Of a stretch of 5,288 bases of DNA, positions 1 to 5,288 are shown piece by piece. The notes under the pieces were generated by a model. The model ran no database searches and was not told the origin of the DNA. It was given only the letters and a program-made list of their open reading frames with translations. How positions within the stretch are numbered: the stretch's first letter is position 1; every line of letters begins with the position of its first letter. The DNA is from Betaproteobacteria bacterium (GTDB lineage: Bacteria > Pseudomonadota > Gammaproteobacteria > Burkholderiales > Burkholderiaceae_E), in NCBI GenBank assembly GCA_016868095.1, contig VGHV01000194.1, positions 1 to 5,288 of the forward strand, read 5' to 3'. A program made the translations under genes and the position numbers.

Positions 1-2881
1 TGATTGTTGCCACGCTATCGCCATCTTGAATGGTCGAACGCCCGGCACGCATTTCAGCGGCATAACGCATCTCATCTTCGCCACCCTCACCGGTATTGCT
101 TTTGCCGCCTATGCGATTCATGGCAATCGCAAGGGTGCTGTGTGCTTCGGTGGAGATCGAGCCCAATGACATGGCCCCAGTGGCAAACCGCTTCACAATG
201 GCTGAAGCAGGCTCGACCTGATCAATCGGAATAGGCTTACATTGATCCAGACGGAACTCGAATAATCCCCTCAGGGTCATATGCCTGCGGCTTTGATCGT
301 TGATAAGTGTGGCGTATTCCTTATAGGTCGATACGCTATCCGAACGCACGGCGTGCTGCAGTTTTGCAATCGAATCCGGGGTCCACATATGGTCTTCACC
401 GCGTGTGCGATAAGCGTATTCGCCGCCGGTTTCAAGACTAAGCGACAGGACCGGATCCGCACCATAGGCAGCCTGATGCACCCGTATGGCCTCTTCAGCG
501 ATTTCAAAAATTCCAACACCGCCGACATTGGACGGGGTGCCCGTGAAGTACTGGTTAATCACTGTTTGCGACAAACCGATCGCTTCAAAAATTTGAGCAC
601 CGCAATAGCTCATATAGGTCGAAATGCCCATTTTGGACATGACCTTCATAAGCCCCTTACCCAGGGCTTTGATATAGTTTTTGACCGCCTTCTCGGCGCT
701 CATGTCCTTAGGCATGCCACGAGCCATCTCGCAAAGCGTCTCAATGGCCAGATAAGGATGAATCGCTTCAGCACCATAACCCGCAAGCAGTGCGAAGTGG
801 TGTACCTCGCGTGCTGAACCGGTTTCGACCACCAAGCCTGTACGTGTGCGTAAACCTCGATTGACCAAATGCAAATGGATCGCACTGGTGGCAAGAAGCG
901 CAGGAATGGCTACCTGATCACGATCGGCGCGACGATCTGACAATATAAGCACGGTATAGCCTGCATGTACCGCCTCTTCGGCCTTGGCACGCAATGAAGC
1001 CAGGCAGGCCTCGATGCCCTCCTTACCCCATTGGATCGGATAGACCATATCGAGTTCGAGCGAACGAAACTTGCCCGCGGTATAACGGTCGATATGTCGC
1101 AGTTTGGCCATATCCTCGGCATTCAAAACCGGTTGACTGACCTCAAGCCGCAAGGGCGGATTCACCGCATTTAAATCGAGCAGGTTCGGTTTGGGGCCAA
1201 TAAACGACACCAGCGACATCACCAATTGTTCGCGAATTGGATCGATCGGTGGATTGGTCACCTGCGCAAAGAGCTGTTTGAAGTAGTTATAAAGTGGCTT
1301 ATTTTTGGAAGAAAGTACGGCAAGCGGCGAGTCATTACCCATGGAACCTACCGCCTCTTCGCCAGAAACCGCCATGGGCGACATCAAAAACTTCAAATCT
1401 TCCTGGGTGTAGCCAAAGGCTTGTTGGCGATCCAAAAGGCTTGCCGCACTTGGGCTTTCGATGTCTTCTGAAGTCTGGCTCAGCTGTACATCATCGAGTT
1501 TTACCCTAACCGCTTCAATCCATTCACGCCAGGGACGCGCATTAGCCAACTGATCTTTTAAGGCCTGATCATCGATGATCCGACCTTGTTCTAAATCGAT
1601 CAAAAACATCTTGCCAGGCTGAAGGCGCCACTTCTTCACAATCCGGCTCTCGGGGATTGGAAGCACCCCAGCCTCTGAGGCCATCACCACCAAATCGTCG
1701 TCGGTGATGCAATAGCGCGCAGGACGCAAACCGTTTCGATCAAGTGTGGCACCAATCTGGCGTCCATCGGTAAAGGCTATGGCAGCCGGGCCATCCCAAG
1801 GCTCCATCATCGCTGCGTGGTATTCGTAGAACGCTCTACGCTTTGGATCCATCAAGGTATGCTGCTCCCAAGCCTCGGGGATCATCATCATGACGGCTTG
1901 GGCAATCGGATAACCGGCCATGACCAGCAACTCAAGGCAATTGTCAAAGGTCGCGGTATCGGATTGTCCTGGGTAGACGATGGGATAGAGTTTGGCGAGG
2001 TCTTGTTCGAGCACCGGTGAGCGCATCACGCCTTCGCGTGCTCGCAACCAGTTGTAGTTGCCTTTCACGGTATTAATTTCACCGTTATGGGCAATCAAAC
2101 GATACGGGTGCGCAAGCGGCCACTCTGGAAAGGTATTGGTTGAAAAGCGCTGATGAACCAAGGCAAGCGCAGACACCACACGAGGATCAGCAAGATCGCG
2201 GTAGTACTGGCCCACTTGATGGCATAACAACAACCCCTTGTAAACAATGGTCCGAGCCGACATCGAAGGCACAAAGTATTCGCGCCCATGACTTAGGGCC
2301 AGGGCCTGGATCGCATGACTTGCCATTTTGCGGATGACGTAGAGCTTGCGCTCGAAAGCATCGACCACGCGCACATCGGGTCCGCGACCTATAAAGACCT
2401 GCCGAATGAGCGGTTCTTTCGCGCGAACCGTTGGCGACATCGGCATATCGTGATCGACTGGCACATCGCGCCATCCCAGCAGCAACTGGCCTTCAGCACG
2501 GATTGCACGTTCTAGTTCTTGCTCACATGCAAGCCTTGACGCTGGCTCTTTGGGCAAGAAAATCATGCCGACACCATACTCGCCTGCAGGCGGCAGCATC
2601 ACCGATTGCCTGGCCATTTCCTCGCGGAAGAACTGATCTGGCATTTGGATCAAAATTCCTGCACCATCGCCCATTAAGGGGTCGGCACCAACGGCGCCAC
2701 GATGATCGAGATTGCCCAGAATTTGCAGGCCTTGTTCAACAATCCGGTGGCTCTTTTGACCCTTGATATGGGCAACGAAACCAACGCCGCAGGCATCGTG
2801 CTCGCGACTGGGGTCATAAAGGCCTTGCGCTTGGGGTGCTTCGCTCATCGACGAGCGCTCACTAGGCATGTGATCTTGCAT
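1..2881 (-). CDS. gltB: Glutamate synthase (NADPH) large subunit, N-terminal ~60%, cut by window edge
   Basis: This is the alpha subunit of glutamate synthase. It hydrolyses glutamine and passes the ammonia through a tunnel to 2-oxoglutarate, making two glutamates, with electrons supplied by GltD. The frame is open for 960 codons and leaves the window before its stop. Numbering from 2881, the class II (Ntn) glutamine amidotransferase domain begins at Cys31 in HDACGVGF. This cysteine is the nucleophile exposed by propeptide removal in the family. QRFSTNTFPEW, NGEINT (266-271) and DRNGLRPARY (381-390) follow. The central domain comes next, then the start of the FMN-binding synthase domain (GAMSLGSIS, NRIGGKSNTGEGGEDE). 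The 3Fe-4S cysteines and C-terminal GXGXG domain lie outside. I checked the frame at several separated points and saw no frameshift. Three in-frame ATGs (2881, 2869, 2848) make the start uncertain. I chose 2881 for a weak AGGA upstream; 2848 is also credible. gltD would be expected beyond the left edge. Confidence 0.95.
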   Translation of the reverse strand, partial: MQDHMPSERSSMSEAPQAQGLYDPSREHDACGVGFVAHIKGQKSHRIVEQGLQILGNLDHRGAVGADPLMGDGAGILIQMPDQFFREEMARQSVMLPPAGEYGVGMIFLPKEPASRLACEQELERAIRAEGQLLLGWRDVPVDHDMPMSPTVRAKEPLIRQVFIGRGPDVRVVDAFERKLYVIRKMASHAIQALALSHGREYFVPSMSARTIVYKGLLLCHQVGQYYRDLADPRVVSALALVHQRFSTNTFPEWPLAHPYRLIAHNGEINTVKGNYNWLRAREGVMRSPVLEQDLAKLYPIVYPGQSDTATFDNCLELLVMAGYPIAQAVMMMIPEAWEQHTLMDPKRRAFYEYHAAMMEPWDGPAAIAFTDGRQIGATLDRNGLRPARYCITDDDLVVMASEAGVLPIPESRIVKKWRLQPGKMFLIDLEQGRIIDDQALKDQLANARPWREWIEAVRVKLDDVQLSQTSEDIESPSAASLLDRQQAFGYTQEDLKFLMSPMAVSGEEAVGSMGNDSPLAVLSSKNKPLYNYFKQLFAQVTNPPIDPIREQLVMSLVSFIGPKPNLLDLNAVNPPLRLEVSQPVLNAEDMAKLRHIDRYTAGKFRSLELDMVYPIQWGKEGIEACLASLRAKAEEAVHAGYTVLILSDRRADRDQVAIPALLATSAIHLHLVNRGLRTRTGLVVETGSAREVHHFALLAGYGAEAIHPYLAIETLCEMARGMPKDMSAEKAVKNYIKALGKGLMKVMSKMGISTYMSYCGAQIFEAIGLSQTVINQYFTGTPSNVGGVGIFEIAEEAIRVHQAAYGADPVLSLSLETGGEYAYRTRGEDHMWTPDSIAKLQHAVRSDSVSTYKEYATLINDQSRRHMTLRGLFEFRLDQCKPIPIDQVEPASAIVKRFATGAMSLGSISTEAHSTLAIAMNRIGGKSNTGEGGEDEMRYAAEMRAGRSTIQDGDSVATI

Positions 2882-2967
2882 GACAGAAGAGGTCCTGAAA
2901 TTGTGGCGGTGCAGCAAGTGTTAACAATCGAACCTTGCAGTATATCGAGACAGACATCGATCCGTCA
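2882..2967. other. Spacer between aroB and gltB
   Basis: This 86-bp gap lies downstream of aroB and upstream of gltB, which are read in the same direction. I see no convincing hairpin followed by a T-run, so no intrinsic terminator is called and read-through from aroK-aroB into gltB is possible. It holds a candidate promoter and a weak AGGA (2893-2896), 11 bases before the 2881 ATG. No gene fits here. Confidence 0.6.
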
Positions 2968-2968
2968 T
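2939..2968 (-). promoter_or_regulatory. Candidate sigma-70 promoter for gltB
   Basis: On the minus strand a TATACT hexamer (2939-2944, 5 of 6 to TATAAT) lies 18 bases downstream of ATGACG (2963-2968, 4 of 6 to TTGACA). The -35 element overlaps the aroB stop codon. Transcription would begin near 2932, about 50 bases before the first gltB ATG. This is a by-eye consensus match only. Promoter-like hexamers are common by chance, so confidence is low. Confidence 0.3.
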
Positions 2969-4119
2969 CAATTCCTAGCAGGCTGTTCAAGACAAGCCTT
3001 GATGCTTTGATCGACGATCGCCTCGTCCACTTCGCGCATGAAGGCATGCCCCAAGCCCTTTAAAAGTACAAAGCGTGGACGTCCTGCTCGCGCCTTCTTA
3101 TCCACAGACATCCACTTGACATAGTCAGCGGTTGACCAAGCCGGCGCTTGCATGGGGAGTTTCGCCGCTTCAATCGCTGCAAGAAGCAGTTCACGATCGC
3201 TTGGCGCTAATAAACCCAATCGTTGCGAGAGTTCAGAGGCCATCACCATGCCAGTCCCTACCGCCTCGCCATGCAGCAAAACGCCGTAGCCCAAACCGGC
3301 CTCAATCGCATGGCCAAAAGTGTGGCCGAAATTCAACACCGCGCGCCTGTCATCTTCGCGTTCGTCCTCACCGACCACTGCTGCCTTAATTTCGCAGGAT
3401 CGCGCCACCGCGGCGATCAAGGCGGCAGGATCTGCTTTGAGCAAGGCCGGCATGTTGGTAAAAACTTCCTCAAGATAATCGCGGTCCGCAATAGCGCCGT
3501 GCTTGATAACCTCAGCGAGCCCCGCACTTAACTCGCGCGCTGGAAGGCTTTGCAGCCATCGCGCGTCAGCCAGCACCAACTTGGGTTGATGAAAGGCGCC
3601 AATCATGTTTTTGCCTGCTGGGTGGTTAATGCCGGTTTTGCCGCCAACCGATGAGTCGACCTGGGCAAGAAAGGTGGTTGGGATCTGGATGAAATCGACC
3701 CCGCGTTGATAACAGGCGGCCGCAAAACCCGTCATGTCACCCACCACACCCCCGCCGAATGCGACCAATATGCATCGACGATCAAAGCGATGACGAAGCA
3801 AGGCATCAAAGATCAACTGTAAATGCTGCCAGTCCTTGTAGGCCTCACCATCGGGTAATTCAATTTGGATGACGTTGGCTGCAAAGGGCTCAATCGCCGC
3901 TCGCACGCTTGCTGCGTGCAACTTAGCAATGGTTTCGTTGGTAACCAGGGCAACTTGTCTACCTTGAATCAGCGCTGCCCAAAGCTGATGCCGCCTCATC
4001 AGATCCTCACCGATCAGGACCTCATAGCTACGCTCACCAAGTGCGACCGCAACCCGTCGAAGTGTTGTCGATGAAGGACTGAGAAGATCTGCGGCATGTG
4101 GTTGGGCATCAGAAGTCAT
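2968..4119 (-). CDS. aroB: 3-dehydroquinate synthase
   Basis: AroB is the second enzyme of the shikimate pathway. In the cytosol it converts 3-deoxy-D-arabino-heptulosonate 7-phosphate to 3-dehydroquinate, using bound NAD+ and a divalent metal (zinc or cobalt). The protein has 383 residues. The NAD-binding loop is GGGVVGD (122-128). The core motif PTTFLAQVDSSVGGKTGIN (147-165) is followed by PAGKNMIGAFHQP. The metal ligands are Glu203 (AEVIKHG), His266 (FGHTFGH) and His283 (LHGEAV). Their spacing of 63 and 80 residues matches what I recall for E. coli Glu184, His247 and His264. About 20 residues precede the usual start of the family (RRVAVALGERSYEVLIG), so the protein is slightly long at the N-terminus. 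No nearer ATG exists, and the ATG at 4119 has an excellent Shine-Dalgarno. It lies 3 bp after aroK and is probably translationally coupled to it. Confidence 0.97.
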   Translation of the reverse strand: MTSDAQPHAADLLSPSSTTLRRVAVALGERSYEVLIGEDLMRRHQLWAALIQGRQVALVTNETIAKLHAASVRAAIEPFAANVIQIELPDGEAYKDWQHLQLIFDALLRHRFDRRCILVAFGGGVVGDMTGFAAACYQRGVDFIQIPTTFLAQVDSSVGGKTGINHPAGKNMIGAFHQPKLVLADARWLQSLPARELSAGLAEVIKHGAIADRDYLEEVFTNMPALLKADPAALIAAVARSCEIKAAVVGEDEREDDRRAVLNFGHTFGHAIEAGLGYGVLLHGEAVGTGMVMASELSQRLGLLAPSDRELLLAAIEAAKLPMQAPAWSTADYVKWMSVDKKARAGRPRFVLLKGLGHAFMREVDEAIVDQSIKACLEQPARN

Positions 4120-4120
4120 G

Positions 4121-4128
4121 GATCACCT
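4121..4128 (-). promoter_or_regulatory. Ribosome binding site of aroB overlapping the aroK stop
   Basis: The minus strand reads AGGTGATC immediately before C-ATG of aroB, an eight-base match to part of the sequence complementary to the 16S rRNA 3' end (TAAGGAGGTGATC). It contains the last aroK codon (AGG) and the TGA stop. A ribosome finishing aroK therefore sits on the aroB initiation site, which suggests translational coupling. It also fixes the aroB start at 4119. Confidence 0.75.
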
Positions 4129-4659
4129 TAAATCGAGCATACGCATAATGTCTTGAACCACCCTTTCAGGCGCCTGCCGCCCGGTTGGGACAGCGTAATG
4201 GGCAAGCGATTGATAAATCGGCTCGCGAAAGCGCAAAAGCTCGGCGATGCGAGCCTTTGGGTCAGCAGCCTTAAGCAGCGGGCGTGAGCGGTCGTGGCGA
4301 AGGCGCATCCACAAATCCTGCAGACTAGCCTGAAGATAAATCACGCAGCAGTGCTGCCTAAGATGCGCTTGATTTTCAGGTCTTAGCACCGCGCCACCGC
4401 CGGTTGCAAGAACCAGATCAGGCGAGCCGATGAGGCCACGCAAAAGTTCGGATTCTCGCTGCCGGAATCCTTCTTCGCCTTCAAGCTCAAAAATCGTTTG
4501 AATCGGTACACCGCAACGACGCTCCAATTCACTGTCAGCATCTAAAAAGGGACGGTTTAGCGCCCGTGCAAGGCGTTTGCCCACGGTCGACTTGCCAGAG
4601 CCCATCATGCCAATCAAAGCGATTGGCTGGCTATTCGGATCGAGGGGAGGAGTTGTCAT
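4123..4659 (-). CDS. aroK: Shikimate kinase
   Basis: AroK phosphorylates the 3-hydroxyl of shikimate with ATP, the fifth step towards chorismate, in the cytosol. The 178-residue protein has the normal family length. The Walker A P-loop is GMMGSGKST (17-25), with Lys23 and Ser24 for phosphate and magnesium. FLDADSE (38-44) provides the shikimate/metal-binding aspartates. FRQRE (65-69) and the glycine triplet at 87-89 complete the shikimate pocket. The lid has DRSRPLL (123-129), with a conserved arginine. RFREPIYQ (143-150) carries the arginine of the common R-x-P-x-Y signature. It is the first gene of the aroK-aroB pair and diverges from the penicillin-binding protein gene. No strong Shine-Dalgarno precedes the ATG at 4659. 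That start leaves a normal short N-terminus before the P-loop, so it is the best choice. AroK and AroL cannot be told apart by motif; linkage to aroB favours aroK. Confidence 0.96.
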   Translation of the reverse strand: MTTPPLDPNSQPIALIGMMGSGKSTVGKRLARALNRPFLDADSELERRCGVPIQTIFELEGEEGFRQRESELLRGLIGSPDLVLATGGGAVLRPENQAHLRQHCCVIYLQASLQDLWMRLRHDRSRPLLKAADPKARIAELLRFREPIYQSLAHYAVPTGRQAPERVVQDIMRMLDLR

Positions 4660-4776
4660 GCGAAGAACATGGAGCTTAAACGGTAGGGACCGATCATGCC
4701 GTATTTTCGCCTGCCCATCGGGGGCGCATCAGCAGCAAAACAGGCCATAATCGCCCCATTCTGACTCACAGCACGC
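4660..4776. promoter_or_regulatory. Divergent promoter region between aroK and the PBP1A gene
   Basis: This 117-bp spacer must carry the start signals of the gene on the right and probably of aroK, which has no same-strand gene before it. On the plus strand CATAAT (4746-4751, 5 of 6 to TATAAT) could be a -10 element. It would start RNA near 4758, about 19 bases before the ATG at 4777, but I see no matching -35 hexamer. On the minus strand no promoter stands out. No strong Shine-Dalgarno precedes either start codon. No operator palindrome was recognised. Confidence 0.35.
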
Positions 4777-5288
4777 ATGGCCAATCCAAGACTTCCCCCA
4801 CCCGACGACGCAATGGATCGCCCAAGGCCGACATCGACCCCAAACCGTGAGCCGCGCTTAAGTCTTCGCGAGGCCACCCAGCAAGCTCGCGCAATCAGAA
4901 GAGCGGGCAGTGGCACAGGCGGTGCAGCGGGGCATACCGAGGCTAGCACGAGCGGCGCTGCAGGCGGTGGCAGCGGCGACGCTGGCGGGGCTACTGGACG
5001 TGGCGGAGGAAGTGGCGGCGGCGGAGGAAGTGGCGGCGGCGGAGGAAGTGGCGGTGGTGGCGGCAAGCCTCGAAGCCGACTTCCCCAGCAAGAGCTCGAT
5101 GGTCTGCCTTGGTCTCGCTGGTTTGCATGGGCTTTTGCGGTGGCAAGCGTGGTTGGTTTATCGCTTGCAGCCTGCCTTTCGCTTGCCTTTATCCTGGCGA
5201 TGGATCGACTGCCGACGGTAAATGCGCTACTGGACTACAAGCCGAAAATTCCTTTGCGGATTTACACCTCCGATGGCGTTTTGATCGG
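4777..5288 (+). CDS. mrcA: Penicillin-binding protein 1A, N-terminal part with a Gly/Ser-rich cytoplasmic extension
   Basis: The frame enters what looks like a class A penicillin-binding protein, a membrane-anchored glycosyltransferase/transpeptidase that polymerises and cross-links peptidoglycan. About 170 codons lie in the window. The identifying stretch follows the membrane segment: MDRLPTVNALLDYKPK and IPLRIYTSDGVLIG (142-171), which resembles the start of the periplasmic region in proteobacterial PBP1A. Residues 116-142 form one hydrophobic helix, preceded by basic residues (KPRSR, SRW), giving an N-in topology. Before this lie ~115 predicted cytoplasmic residues: an Arg/Pro-rich part (1-43), then a Gly-rich part (44-96) ending in GGGGGS repeats. 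Family members usually have only a short cytoplasmic tail. The start is ATG 4777 or ATG 4813. An in-frame stop at 4762-4764 bars anything longer, and no ATG, GTG or TTG lies between 4813 and the membrane helix. The catalytic domains lie beyond the right edge, so the identity rests on this N-terminal stretch and on context. Confidence 0.85.
   Translation, partial: MANPRLPPPDDAMDRPRPTSTPNREPRLSLREATQQARAIRRAGSGTGGAAGHTEASTSGAAGGGSGDAGGATGRGGGSGGGGGSGGGGGSGGGGGKPRSRLPQQELDGLPWSRWFAWAFAVASVVGLSLAACLSLAFILAMDRLPTVNALLDYKPKIPLRIYTSDGVLI
5005..5058 (+). repeat. 18-bp tandem repeat encoding GGSGGG units
   Basis: Three copies of an 18-base unit lie head to tail: 5005-5022 and 5023-5040 are identical (gga gga agt ggc ggc ggc). 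The copy at 5041-5058 differs only by two synonymous changes (ggt ggt for ggc ggc at its end). The unit is a multiple of three, so loss or gain of copies changes the PBP1A linker length by six residues without shifting the frame. The near-identity of copies suggests recent expansion. Confidence 0.85.

Noticed and set aside
281..817. A 178-codon plus-strand frame.
   Set aside because: It lies antisense to gltB, whose protein sequence here is continuous and clearly conserved. The product resembles no known family.
1..2881. Possible frameshift or pseudogene state of gltB, since no complete frame can be seen on this strand.
   Set aside because: The frame is incomplete only because it leaves the window. 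Translation stays in one phase at all points checked (near 1-240, 1080-1140, 1620-1680 and 2040-2090), with conserved motifs throughout.
2971..3003. A possible hairpin (AGGCT...AGCCT on the minus strand) near the end of aroB as a terminator.
   Set aside because: The stem is only 5 bp with a 10-base loop. It lies inside the coding region and is not followed by a T-run.
2431..3010. Two overlapping plus-strand frames of about 100 codons across the start of gltB and the end of aroB.
   Set aside because: They are opposite-strand shadows of well-conserved coding sequence and have no supporting ribosome site or recognisable motif.
4656..5066. A 136-codon minus-strand frame that begins with a proline-rich repeat and overlaps the aroK start by 4 bp.
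   Set aside because: It is the antisense shadow of the Gly-rich part of the PBP1A gene: glycine codons GGN read as proline on the other strand. It shows no recognisable domain and ends with no family match. The opposite frame continues into a membrane helix and a recognisable PBP1A stretch.

Overview
The window is an ordinary chromosomal housekeeping region of a proteobacterium, most likely a betaproteobacterium of the order Burkholderiales. This rests on recalled family features: the GltB start region (motif EHDACGVGFVAHIKG), the aroK-aroB-glt order, and a divergent penicillin-binding protein 1A gene next to aroK. GC content looks moderate by eye. I cannot name a genus.

Layout, left to right. 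Positions 1-2881 (minus strand) hold the first ~960 codons of gltB, the large subunit of NADPH-dependent glutamate synthase; the gene runs off the left edge. An 86-bp gap with a possible gltB promoter follows. Positions 2968-4119 (minus) are a complete aroB (3-dehydroquinate synthase), and 4123-4659 (minus) a complete aroK (shikimate kinase). aroK and aroB are 3 bp apart, and the aroB Shine-Dalgarno sequence overlaps the aroK stop codon. A 117-bp divergent spacer (4660-4776) separates aroK from the 5' part of a penicillin-binding protein 1A gene (mrcA/ponA type, plus strand, from about 4777), which runs off the right edge.

How the genes work together: aroK and aroB supply two steps of the shikimate pathway to chorismate and form a translationally coupled pair. 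gltB, read in the same direction, makes glutamate from glutamine and 2-oxoglutarate, and may be co-transcribed or use its own promoter. The divergent gene makes a bifunctional peptidoglycan synthase.

I see no defence system, mobile element, CRISPR array, RNA gene or clearly new system. The most unusual signal is in the penicillin-binding protein: a predicted cytoplasmic N-terminal extension of about 115 residues containing a glycine/serine linker encoded by an 18-bp tandem repeat. Second is the compact locus, which lacks the pilMNOPQ and dgt genes that many related genomes carry here.
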